Shown one piece after another: positions 1 through 6,854 of a stretch of 7,077 nucleotides of DNA (position 1 is the first letter of the stretch; every line of letters begins with the position of its first letter). Origin of the DNA: Spirochaetota bacterium (GTDB taxonomy: Bacteria; Spirochaetota; Spirochaetia; SZUA-6); the NCBI GenBank assembly GCA_003641675.1, contig QNBI01000102.1:1-7077 (forward strand), read 5' to 3'. Below the pieces are notes generated by a model. That model had not been told where the DNA came from, ran no database searches, and saw only the letters and a list, made by a program, of their open reading frames with translations. The position numbers and the translations under genes are program-made.

Positions 1-2
1 TC

Positions 3-152
3 ACCGGTTTGCCTGTACGGAAAGGGCTCTTTAAAAAGCCAATAAAAGAAATTCCCGTAAGTAAATATTATGGATTTACCTGCGTTAAGCCATTCCCGTG
101 CAGAGGTTTCTCTGCTCATGTTAAAAAGTATTCTATGGTTATTAGAATATAG
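3..152 (+). CDS. 3' end of an unrecognised protein gene (partial, start outside window)
   Basis: An open frame runs from the left edge to a TAG at 150-152, giving the last 49 residues of a protein. The other two forward frames stop at 32-34 and 43-45, so this is the only frame open through the segment. The tail is basic and contains the stretch YYGFTCVKPFPCRGFSAHVK, followed by a hydrophobic end (MVIRI). The two Cys and the FPCRGFSAH segment look like folded-domain sequence rather than random translation, but I do not recognise the family. It ends 38 bases before the next start codon, on the same strand. Because only 49 codons are visible, chance openness cannot be excluded and no function is assigned. 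Confidence 0.45.
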   Translation, partial: TGLPVRKGLFKKPIKEIPVSKYYGFTCVKPFPCRGFSAHVKKYSMVIRI

Positions 153-181
153 ATGTCAAGGATAAAATAATCTGCTATACT
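153..181 (+). promoter_or_regulatory. Putative sigma-70-type promoter with extended -10
   Basis: The short gap after the upstream stop holds ATGTCA (153-158, four of six matches to TTGACA), a 17-base spacer, and TATACT at 176-181 (five of six matches to TATAAT). TGC at 173-175 forms an extended -10. The expected transcription start would fall near 187-190, immediately next to the ATG at 191. This is a pattern match only. If real, it would drive the 519-aa gene and probably the whole rnf operon. Confidence 0.5.
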
Positions 182-190
182 GGTTGGCAT

Positions 191-1750
191 ATGAAGCGTA
201 AACTACTCTTTGTCCTTATGCCTTTTTTACTTGTGGGTGTTTTTGCTCTTAGCTTTTTTTTTATTGTTTTAAAGTATCCTATTTTTTACAGGGACAGTGA
301 AATATTTAAGGGCTACCATACAGTACTTATTAAGTCCGATGTTAAAGATATTATTAAAAAACCATTTTTCCGTAATTCTGTATCAGTTTATACTGCTCCT
401 GTTTATTTTAATGATTTTACAGGGCAGGCAAAGGTTTCTCTTTTTCAGCTTAATAAAAGGCTGGACAAACTTGACCCGCGTTATGACCCCTACCTTAAAA
501 AGATTAACTCGTACTTTCATGTTAAGTCGCAGAGTACGAATTGGGAGGCTGTGTATGTACCTGCCATAGAAAATCCTATATCTACATATTTAAGCCTTCA
601 TTTTCTTCTTGACAGAACAGGAACTGTATGGCAATTAGCCGGTTTTGCTTTTTTACCGAGGCTGATAAGTCTTGTAATTATCCTTTTTTTTGCAGGCCTT
701 TTATGCATCTATATTGAGTTTTCGAGTAGAATGGAAAGATGGTTTTTTATATCCGGTCTAATCCCCTGGGTATTAAATGTAATTATCGGAGGAATCGGTG
801 ATACAGTACTGTTTTTCCCTGTCTTTTTTTCGTGGGCCTTTATTGTAAGAAATACGGGAAAAACTGTAATTAACTCTTTCAGGTTTAACCTAAAAAAAAG
901 ATATAACGGAGTTATTTCCGGGGATATATTGAAATTTATTGTTATCGGCATTTATCCATTGTTAATTGTACTGATTTTTCACAAAGATATATCTCTTGCT
1001 ATGCGCCTTTCTGCAGTGATTATCTACAATATTTTTGTCGTTTCTTTTATGGCTCTTTTCCTTGTATTACGTATAAAATATATGGAGTATAATATCTTTG
1101 AGCCTGTACAAATTTTAAGAACTGCAAGTATCTGGAGAAATTCATGGAAGTTTCCCGTTTATATAAAAAAGGTACGAATAATTACCACTATACTACTTGT
1201 CATACTGACGCCAATAGTGTTCACTATAGTTAATTCAATAAATAGTGTATTTTTGCCGGTACCTGTAATAGATAAGAGACTGGGGAAAGATTTTAACCGG
1301 CAGGGTCTTGAGATACTTTCAAGAAGTATATATACTGACGGGTATCCAAATATTGCCGATTACTTTGTTCATAGAGCTTTTCAGGAGGGATTCCCTTTAG
1401 GTATGAAATATACGTTTCCCGGAGAAGATGAGACTCTCTATTTAAAAAACTATTCATACAATTACAGTACCGGTGTCATATCCGAGACTCTGAAGGCGGT
1501 AAAAAAATACGATAGTTCGTGGATAAGGCACACATTTGCTTCTATTCCTGAGTCCAGTGTTGCAGAAATGCTGTTTAAACAGGGAAGACCTGTAAGAATT
1601 GAACATACAAGTACGGCAGTAAGAACTTTTATGCTGGTGCCTGTATGGGAAATATTATTAATTATTGTGGTCTTTTTTTTCTTCCTCACTGCATGGAAGT
1701 TTAGTTTTGCTTTAGCATACGATTTTAGGAGGTTGTATGAAGAATCTTAA
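191..1750 (+). CDS. Polytopic membrane protein of unknown function, first gene of the rnf transcription unit
   Basis: I do not recognise this 519-aa protein. Hydrophobic segments lie at about residues 4-27, 151-175, 184-202, 205-220, 247-264, 271-294, 328-350 and 484-503, suggesting eight membrane helices. The basic loops at 176-183, 221-246 and 295-327 fit a positive-inside topology with both termini in the cytoplasm. This leaves two large segments, about 28-150 and 351-483, outside the membrane. No cysteine motif, flavin-attachment motif or ATPase motif is visible, so it does not look like a redox subunit. The ATG at 191 has no clear Shine-Dalgarno (only GGTTGG just upstream) and sits almost on the predicted transcript start. 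The next in-frame Met (codon 10) also lacks one and would cut into the first helix. Its end overlaps rnfC by 14 bases, and the rnfC ribosome-binding site lies inside it, implying co-transcription. A role in assembly, anchoring or regulation of Rnf is inference. The gene contains runs of nine T (254-262) and eight T (1673-1680). Confidence 0.85.
   Translation: MKRKLLFVLMPFLLVGVFALSFFFIVLKYPIFYRDSEIFKGYHTVLIKSDVKDIIKKPFFRNSVSVYTAPVYFNDFTGQAKVSLFQLNKRLDKLDPRYDPYLKKINSYFHVKSQSTNWEAVYVPAIENPISTYLSLHFLLDRTGTVWQLAGFAFLPRLISLVIILFFAGLLCIYIEFSSRMERWFFISGLIPWVLNVIIGGIGDTVLFFPVFFSWAFIVRNTGKTVINSFRFNLKKRYNGVISGDILKFIVIGIYPLLIVLIFHKDISLAMRLSAVIIYNIFVVSFMALFLVLRIKYMEYNIFEPVQILRTASIWRNSWKFPVYIKKVRIITTILLVILTPIVFTIVNSINSVFLPVPVIDKRLGKDFNRQGLEILSRSIYTDGYPNIADYFVHRAFQEGFPLGMKYTFPGEDETLYLKNYSYNYSTGVISETLKAVKKYDSSWIRHTFASIPESSVAEMLFKQGRPVRIEHTSTAVRTFMLVPVWEILLIIVVFFFFLTAWKFSFALAYDFRRLYEES
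1727..1732 (+). promoter_or_regulatory. Ribosome-binding site of rnfC inside the upstream gene
   Basis: A perfect AGGAGG lies four bases before the ATG at 1737, a short spacing. It is located within the last codons of the 519-aa membrane protein gene, whose stop is at 1748-1750. Translation of the upstream gene therefore passes over the rnfC start, a layout that usually implies translational coupling. It supports 1737 as the rnfC start. Confidence 0.8.
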
Positions 1751-3062
1751 AACCTTTCCAAGAGGCGGGGTTCATCCTCATGATAACAAGGGATTTACAA
1801 ATGCAGTTCCTATTAGAAATGCTCCTATCCCTCCGCTTTGTACGATCCCGTTGCAGCAGCATCTTGGCGCTCCCGCAAAACTGCTTGTAAAACCGGATGA
1901 TAAAGTGAAGGAAGGAACTTTAATTGGTGAAGCATCGAGTTTCATATCTGCACATGTACATTCATCCATTCCGGGAACGGTTAAAGAGGTGCGTACCGTA
2001 TATCTGGCAAACGGAATAAAAAGTGAAGCGGTAGTTATAGAATTAGAGGGAGAATTCAACCGATCGGGTAAACCCCTAAAAGCTGTTGACTGGCATGAAA
2101 TACCCAGGGAAAAACTCCTTGAAAAGGTGAAAGAAATGGGGATTGTAGGTATGGGCGGTGCTACGTTTCCTACACATGTTAAATATACTATCCAAAAAGG
2201 GAAAAAGGTTGAATTTTTTGTTGTAAACGGAGTTGAATGTGAGCCATATCTTACCGCAGACCATAGGTTAATGCTTGAGAAAACGTCGGAAATTCTCGAA
2301 GGTGCCGGAATCATTAAAGAAATTCTTAATCCGGATAAGGTGTTTATAGGGATAGAGGAGAATAAGCCGGATGCTATTGCAGTGATGGAGGAAAAGATAA
2401 GAGAAAAAAATCTGGATTTCGAGGTTGTACCTTTAAAGTTAAAATATCCTCAGGGTGATGAAAAACAGCTGTTAAAATCTATTACCGGAAGGGAAGTACC
2501 TTCCGGAGGGCTTCCAATCGAGATCGGTGCGGTTGTGTCCAATGTAGGCACTGTTTTCGCTATTTATGAAGCTGTGGTTTATAATAAACCGCTTATCGAA
2601 AGAGTAGTGACAGTTACCGGCGGGGCAGTGGCCCAGCCTGCCAATTTAAAGGTGCGGATAGGCACGAAGATAGAGGACCTCATAGAGGAATGCGGGGGGC
2701 TTAAAATCCCGCCTAAGAAAATTATTGCCGGCGGCCCTATGATGGGATTTGCCCAGGTTAATCTGGATAGCCCGGTTACAAAGGGAGTATCCGGAATAAT
2801 AGCTCTACCTGCAGAGGCGGTTCAAATACCCAAAGAGACTCCGTGTATACGCTGCGGAAGGTGCATAGAGGCCTGTCCTATGGGGTTAAGCCCGACAAGG
2901 CTTTATAAGTGGATAGACCATCAGTATATAGATGAAGCTCTTAAAGAGGGTCTAATGGACTGTAAAGAATGTGGAAGCTGCGGATTTGTATGTCCGGCGG
3001 GGATTCCTCTTGTACAGGGAATGAAACTTGGCAAACTGCTTGCAAGAAAGAAGAGGGCTTAA
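1737..3062 (+). CDS. rnfC: Rnf complex subunit RnfC, NADH/FMN and iron-sulfur subunit
   Basis: RnfC is the peripheral cytoplasmic subunit that binds FMN and exchanges electrons with NAD+/NADH; it resembles the 51-kDa subunit of complex I. The 441-aa length fits the shorter RnfC form of anaerobes, without the long repeat-rich C-terminal tail of some proteobacterial homologues. Residues about 1-105 form the RnfC N-terminal barrel-sandwich region, opening with FPRGGVHPHDNK. The nucleotide/FMN-binding core spans about 130-280, with GMGGATFPTHVK at 138-149 and NGVECEPYLTADHRLM at 164-179. GREVPSGGLP at 251-260 is a typical family signature. An SLBB-like segment follows at about 290-340. Two ferredoxin-type motifs end the protein: Cys370, 373, 376, 380 and Cys409, 412, 415, 419, enough for two 4Fe-4S clusters. 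The start is fixed by a perfect AGGAGG. The gene overlaps the preceding membrane protein gene by 14 bases, and rnfD starts three bases after its stop. Confidence 0.97.
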   Translation: MKNLKTFPRGGVHPHDNKGFTNAVPIRNAPIPPLCTIPLQQHLGAPAKLLVKPDDKVKEGTLIGEASSFISAHVHSSIPGTVKEVRTVYLANGIKSEAVVIELEGEFNRSGKPLKAVDWHEIPREKLLEKVKEMGIVGMGGATFPTHVKYTIQKGKKVEFFVVNGVECEPYLTADHRLMLEKTSEILEGAGIIKEILNPDKVFIGIEENKPDAIAVMEEKIREKNLDFEVVPLKLKYPQGDEKQLLKSITGREVPSGGLPIEIGAVVSNVGTVFAIYEAVVYNKPLIERVVTVTGGAVAQPANLKVRIGTKIEDLIEECGGLKIPPKKIIAGGPMMGFAQVNLDSPVTKGVSGIIALPAEAVQIPKETPCIRCGRCIEACPMGLSPTRLYKWIDHQYIDEALKEGLMDCKECGSCGFVCPAGIPLVQGMKLGKLLARKKRA

Positions 3063-3065
3063 AGT

Positions 3066-4172
3066 ATGGAAGATTTTGGTAAATTATTAGTTACGTCTTC
3101 TCCCCATATGCGGGAAGGGTCTACTACTTCGAAGATAATGTGGAGTGTTTCTCTCTGTCTCGTTCCAGCCGGAATTTGGGGAGTTTATGTATTTGGACTA
3201 TACTCGCTGGTTGTTCTTTTTACATCAATTATAGCATCTATGCTCACAGAATTTATCATCGAAGTACTGTTAAAAAAAGAAGTTACGCTTTACGATGGAA
3301 GCGCTTTTTTAACAGGGCTGTTAATTGGTTACAATATGCCACCGTCTATTCCTCTTTATATTCCGATTGTGGGAGCGGTATTTGCCATAGGAGTCGTTAA
3401 ACACACCTTTGGAGGCTTAGGACGAAACTGGATGAACCCGGCACTTGCGGGTAGGGTGTTTGTTATGTTTTCATGGACGGGGCCTATGACAACATGGCTT
3501 GTACCTCGTACCAGGGGAATAACAGATGCTGTGACAGGGGCTTCTCCGCTTGGGTTTGTAAAAACAGGTCTTCTAACCTTAAAGGGCCATGTAAACGGGC
3601 CGCTGGATTTTCTTGCACAGAACGGGTATCCTTTTACACATACGGACATAAGTGTAACCTCCTGGCTTAATGAGCATATTTTTTCAATCTGGGGCGGGTC
3701 AATTCACAATGGGTATATAGATTTGTTCCTGGGAAATATTCCGGGATGTATAGGAGAGATTTCGACATTGCTCCTTCTGGTGGGTGCCGTGTACCTGTTT
3801 GCCAAGAAAATTATTACCTGGGAAATTCCTGTTTCCTATCTGGGTACCTTTGGAATACTTGTCTGGGTTCTGGGAGGGCTTCGTTTCGGCATGGGTTGGT
3901 TTCACGGTGATGTTCTGTTTCATCTTTTATCCGGAGGGCTTATTTTAGGAGCTTTTTATATGGCTACCGATATGGTCACATCACCCCTGACACGAAAAGG
4001 AATGATATATTACGGTATTGGAATAGGTTTTTTTACCTACCTTATCCGTTTTTTCGGTTCCTTTCCGGAGGGTGTGTCACTTTCTATTATTCTTATGAAT
4101 ATATTTGTACCCCTCATCGATAGGTTAACCCTGCCTGTCAAATTCGGTTTTGTAAAGGAAGTGAAAAAATGA
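3066..4172 (+). CDS. rnfD: Rnf complex membrane subunit RnfD, covalent FMN carrier
   Basis: RnfD is an integral membrane subunit homologous to NqrB. It carries FMN attached through a phosphoester bond and works with RnfG, RnfA and RnfE in electron transfer and ion translocation. The 368-aa protein is strongly hydrophobic, with many helices from about residue 24 onward. Family signatures include FGGLGRNWMNPALAGR at 115-130 and ATDMVTSPLTRKG at 300-312. The flavin-attachment motif Dxx(S/T)GA(S/T) is DAVTGAS at 154-160; the acceptor would be Ser160, where Thr is usual in characterised Rnf and Nqr proteins. About 55 residues separate this motif from the conserved YIDLFLGNIPGCIGE segment (217-231), which seems longer than in clostridial RnfD as I recall them. 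The start has a modest GAGGG signal about eight bases upstream and lies three bases after the rnfC stop. The end overlaps rnfG by four bases (ATGA). Confidence 0.96.
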   Translation: MEDFGKLLVTSSPHMREGSTTSKIMWSVSLCLVPAGIWGVYVFGLYSLVVLFTSIIASMLTEFIIEVLLKKEVTLYDGSAFLTGLLIGYNMPPSIPLYIPIVGAVFAIGVVKHTFGGLGRNWMNPALAGRVFVMFSWTGPMTTWLVPRTRGITDAVTGASPLGFVKTGLLTLKGHVNGPLDFLAQNGYPFTHTDISVTSWLNEHIFSIWGGSIHNGYIDLFLGNIPGCIGEISTLLLLVGAVYLFAKKIITWEIPVSYLGTFGILVWVLGGLRFGMGWFHGDVLFHLLSGGLILGAFYMATDMVTSPLTRKGMIYYGIGIGFFTYLIRFFGSFPEGVSLSIILMNIFVPLIDRLTLPVKFGFVKEVKK

Positions 4173-4726
4173 AAAAGATCCTTATAATGGGAGGAAAACT
4201 GTTTCTTATAACAGCAATTGCATCGATTCTTCTGGGATTTGTAGACTCGTTTACAGAACCTGTCATTAAAGCTCGGAAGGCGAGGGAACTTAAAGAGGCG
4301 CTTACATCTTTAATACCGGAAGGGAAACCCGGCAAACTTGTGCCTGTTTCCGGAAATTCCGTGGTTCCGGGGTACTATAATGTGAAAAAAGACGGAAAAC
4401 TCCTCGGCTATATACTGGATCTGCGTGGAACGGGCTATGGTGGTGAGTTAAAAATACTAGCCGGTTATAAGAGAAACGGTGAAATTATAGCTGTTAAGCT
4501 AATGGATAACGAAGAAACTCCGGGGCTTGGCAAGAAAGCGGAAAAACCAGAGTATATGAAAAAGTTTATAGGGACTGGAGGCAAAAAAGCTGTCCCTGTG
4601 AGAAAAGGAATGCTCAGCAGAAAGGATGCAGACGCCGTAACAGGGGCATCCATAACCTTTATGGGGCTTGCCAATGCACTCGATACCGGTTCGAAATTTG
4701 TGAAAAATTTAAGGAGTAAACCATGA
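4169..4726 (+). CDS. rnfG: Rnf complex subunit RnfG, membrane-anchored covalent flavoprotein
   Basis: RnfG, homologous to NqrC, is a single-span protein whose soluble FMN-binding domain sits outside the cytoplasmic membrane and holds covalent FMN added by the flavin transferase ApbE. This 185-aa protein has one N-terminal helix at about 10-28 after a basic start (MKK). An FMN_bind domain follows at about 75-180, with GTGYGGELKILAGY at 87-100 and the family's ETPGLG at 116-121. The attachment motif is DAVTGAS at 155-161, so the acceptor would be Ser161 and not the usual Thr. No apbE gene is present in the window, so the modifying enzyme must be encoded elsewhere. The start overlaps the rnfD stop (ATGA), with AAGGA nine bases upstream. 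The end overlaps rnfE in the same way. Confidence 0.95.
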   Translation: MKKILIMGGKLFLITAIASILLGFVDSFTEPVIKARKARELKEALTSLIPEGKPGKLVPVSGNSVVPGYYNVKKDGKLLGYILDLRGTGYGGELKILAGYKRNGEIIAVKLMDNEETPGLGKKAEKPEYMKKFIGTGGKKAVPVRKGMLSRKDADAVTGASITFMGLANALDTGSKFVKNLRSKP

Positions 4727-5409
4727 AGGAACCATCAATAATTGAAGAATTTCTAAAGGGTATATACCGAGAAAATCCGATTTTTGTTATTGTGCTTGGA
4801 TTATGTCCTACTCTTGCAGTTTCTACGCAGGTAGTAAATGCTCTGGGTATGGGTGCAGGGGTTATCTTTGTTCTTTTAGGTTCTAATTTTTTCGTATCTT
4901 TGTTACGCAACTTTATTCCGGAAAAGATAAGAATTCCTGCATATATTGTAATTATTGCATCCTTTGTAACGGTTGTTGATTTGTTTATGCAGGCCTATTC
5001 TCCTTCGCTTTCAAAGAGTCTGGGAGTATTTGTACAACTTATAGTTGTGAACTGTATTATTCTTGGACGTGCAGAGGCGTTTGCAAAGAAAAATACAGTT
5101 GCCCGTTCTGTTCTGGATGGGCTTGGAATGGGTGTGGGGTTTACTCTGGCCTTAATACTAATTGCATTAATCAGGGAAGTGCTTGGTGCCGGTACAATTA
5201 CGCTGTTCCCAATGGGGAGTTTCAGTGGCGTTATTAAAATACCTATTTTGGTATCCGCTCCGGTCCGTGTAATGGGGCTTGCCGCCGGGGCATTACTGGT
5301 AATCGGATACTTAAAGGCATTTTTTAACTGGCTGGATGTCAAAGGAAAAGAGAAAAAGATAAATTCGAGAATTCGGAAAAGTCAGAGTCCGCAGAAAGTA
5401 TCTGTTTAG
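4723..5409 (+). CDS. rnfE: Rnf complex membrane subunit RnfE
   Basis: RnfE, homologous to NqrD, pairs with RnfA in inverted topology to form the membrane core of the complex. Structures of Rnf and Nqr show an iron-sulfur centre held between the two by conserved cysteines. Both RnfE cysteines are present: Cys28 in LGLCPTLAVS and Cys111 in VVNCIILGRAEAFA. About six membrane helices are visible between residues 20 and 203. The 228-aa protein ends in a strongly basic cytoplasmic tail of about 22 residues (GKEKKINSRIRKSQSPQK). AAGGAG at 4711-4716, six bases upstream, supports the ATG, which overlaps the rnfG stop as ATGA. An 18-base gap separates it from rnfA. Confidence 0.96.
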   Translation: MKEPSIIEEFLKGIYRENPIFVIVLGLCPTLAVSTQVVNALGMGAGVIFVLLGSNFFVSLLRNFIPEKIRIPAYIVIIASFVTVVDLFMQAYSPSLSKSLGVFVQLIVVNCIILGRAEAFAKKNTVARSVLDGLGMGVGFTLALILIALIREVLGAGTITLFPMGSFSGVIKIPILVSAPVRVMGLAAGALLVIGYLKAFFNWLDVKGKEKKINSRIRKSQSPQKVSV

Positions 5410-5427
5410 TATAGAGGAGACAGTGGT

Positions 5428-6018
5428 ATGACATACGTTGGTATAATAATAACATTTGTATTTATCAATAATTTTCTTCTTTCTCAGTTTTTAGGATTAT
5501 GTCCTTTTATCGGAGTTTCAAAAAATATGGGGCCTGCGATAGGAATGGGTTTTGCTGTTATATTCGTAATGTCGCTTGCTTCGCTTATTACATGGATGAT
5601 ATATGCCTGGATTTTAATACCTCTTGGCATAACATATCTGCAGACAATAACATTTATTCTTGTTATAGCAGGGCTTGTTCAGCTTGTGGAGATGGCCATT
5701 CAGAAAACAGCTCCTCCGCTGTATAAAGCTCTTGGTATATATCTGCCCCTTATTACGACAAACTGTGCTGTTTTAGGTATTGCACTGATAGCTGTAAGGA
5801 GTAACTACGGAGCTATGGAGAGTTTTGTTGCAGGTATATCTGCAGGGGGTGGATTTCTTCTTGTATTGCTTCTTATGGCTTCTATACGTGAGAAGCTGGA
5901 TACAGAATGGATACCTAAAGTATTTAAAGGAGAACCAATCGCATTTGTAACAGCAGGCTTAATGGCACTTGCATTTATGGCCTTTGATAAAGCACTTTTA
6001 AGAAATCTTATTGGATAG
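5428..6018 (+). CDS. rnfA: Rnf complex membrane subunit RnfA
   Basis: RnfA, homologous to NqrE, is the partner of RnfE in the membrane core and contributes the other two cysteine ligands of the buried iron-sulfur centre. These are Cys25 in FLGLCPFIGVSK and Cys113 in TTNCAVLGIAL. The 196-aa length matches the family closely, with about six hydrophobic helices spanning nearly the whole chain. The LGLCP motif is shared with RnfE, reflecting the known homology of the two proteins. GAGGAG at 5414-5419, eight bases before the ATG, is a good ribosome-binding site. The stop codon overlaps the ribosome-binding site of rnfB. Confidence 0.97.
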   Translation: MTYVGIIITFVFINNFLLSQFLGLCPFIGVSKNMGPAIGMGFAVIFVMSLASLITWMIYAWILIPLGITYLQTITFILVIAGLVQLVEMAIQKTAPPLYKALGIYLPLITTNCAVLGIALIAVRSNYGAMESFVAGISAGGGFLLVLLLMASIREKLDTEWIPKVFKGEPIAFVTAGLMALAFMAFDKALLRNLIG

Positions 6019-6022
6019 GAGA
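6017..6022 (+). promoter_or_regulatory. Ribosome-binding site that fixes the TTG start of rnfB
   Basis: AGGAGA lies seven bases before a TTG at 6030 and shares bases with the rnfA stop TAG (6016-6018). An in-frame TAG at 6024-6026 rules out any start further upstream, and the next in-frame ATG is at codon 92. The TTG is therefore the only reasonable start that keeps the N-terminal membrane helix and the first cysteine cluster. Confidence 0.85.
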
Positions 6023-6029
6023 ATAGAAA

Positions 6030-6854
6030 TTGAATCTTATTAAAGTTCTCTATGCTTTCCTCTCTGTTTCCGGACTCGGGATTGTTCTTGGAATAGGTTT
6101 GGCTTATGCATCTAAAATATTTACCGTGAAAAAGAATGAGAAAAGGGAAAAACTGGAAAACGCCCTCCCAGGGTTAAACTGCGGAGCCTGCGGTTATGCC
6201 GGCTGCTCGTCCTATGCAGAGGCAATTGAAAGTGGTGAAGAAACTGTACTTACAAAATGCGCTCCGGGGGGAAGCGCAGTGGCTGAAAAACTTGCAGAGA
6301 TAATGGGAGAGAAAATAGATGTTTCCATGGAAAAAATGGTCGCTCAGGTGCATTGCAGGGGCGGTAATGAAATATCTAAGTATCAGTACGAGTACAGTGG
6401 GATTAAGGACTGCAATGCGCTATATGCTATGTTCGATGGCGACAAGGTCTGCAACTATGGATGTTTGGGCCTTGGAAGCTGTATAAAAGTTTGCCCGGTC
6501 GATGCTATTAGTTATGATAGCGAAGGACTCGTATGGGTGGATAAAGAGGAATGTATAGGCTGTGAGAAATGTGTAGAAGTGTGCCCCACTGGAGTTATGC
6601 AGATGATGCCGTACTCTGCAGATTATATTGTTGCATGCAACTCGAAGGATAAAGGAAGTACTGTAAGAAAATACTGTTCTGTCGGATGTATTGGCTGCAA
6701 GCTCTGCGAAAAGAAGTCTCCAGAAGGCGGTTTTAAAGTTGAAAATTTTCTTGCTACAATAGACTATAAATTTAACGGAGAAAGGAGAGCTGCAGCCGAG
6801 GCTTGTCCTACACACTGTATTATAAAAAATGAACCTCACCCTAAAAAGAAATGA
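6030..6854 (+). CDS. rnfB: Rnf complex subunit RnfB, polyferredoxin (last domain has lost one cluster site)
   Basis: RnfB is the iron-sulfur subunit expected to take electrons from reduced ferredoxin and pass them into the complex. The 274-aa protein has an N-terminal membrane helix (about 4-26). A Fes-type cluster domain follows with Cys51, 54, 59 and 77 (CGACGYAGC). The conserved central cysteines are 109, 128, 141 and 145, and one ferredoxin domain has Cys151, 155, 175, 178, 181 and 185. The last ferredoxin domain is altered. Cys220, 223, 226 and 259, which would bind one 4Fe-4S cluster, remain. The positions expected to bind the second are Ser230, Asn249, Arg252 and Ala255, with spacing unchanged. 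Cys216, 203 and 263 are also present. The frame is open throughout, so this looks like evolved loss and not a frameshift. Translation begins at TTG, the only non-ATG start in the window. The end overlaps the next gene as ATGA. Confidence 0.96.
   Translation: MNLIKVLYAFLSVSGLGIVLGIGLAYASKIFTVKKNEKREKLENALPGLNCGACGYAGCSSYAEAIESGEETVLTKCAPGGSAVAEKLAEIMGEKIDVSMEKMVAQVHCRGGNEISKYQYEYSGIKDCNALYAMFDGDKVCNYGCLGLGSCIKVCPVDAISYDSEGLVWVDKEECIGCEKCVEVCPTGVMQMMPYSADYIVACNSKDKGSTVRKYCSVGCIGCKLCEKKSPEGGFKVENFLATIDYKFNGERRAAAEACPTHCIIKNEPHPKKK

Noticed and set aside
100..115. Perfect six-base inverted repeat GCAGAG-GTTT-CTCTGC, as a possible terminator
   Set aside because: It lies before the stop codon of the partial upstream frame and has no T-run after it, so it does not look like an intrinsic terminator.
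1673..1680. Run of eight T (and nine T at 254-262) as phase-variation or frameshift sites
   Set aside because: Both fall in codons for Phe-rich membrane helices and the frame is intact through them. Without several reads or strains there is no evidence of slippage.
1778..2314. 178-codon open frame on the minus strand inside rnfC
   Set aside because: It is antisense to a clearly conserved gene, with no ribosome-binding site or recognisable protein features noticed; it is a codon-use shadow.
2485..2506. Eight-base perfect hairpin CCGGAAGG/CCTTCCGG with a six-base loop inside rnfC
   Set aside because: It encodes part of the conserved GREVPSGG protein motif, which explains the sequence, and no T-run follows it. 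A regulatory role is possible but unsupported.
6687..6818. Sequencing error or frameshift as the cause of missing cysteines in RnfB
   Set aside because: The frame, the Cys spacing and flanking family motifs are intact, and four separate codons are changed, which a single error cannot explain.
6420..6839. 139-codon open frame on the minus strand inside rnfB
   Set aside because: It is fully antisense to the cysteine-rich part of RnfB; its Thr/Ser/Ala-rich translation reflects the complementary codons and not a real protein.
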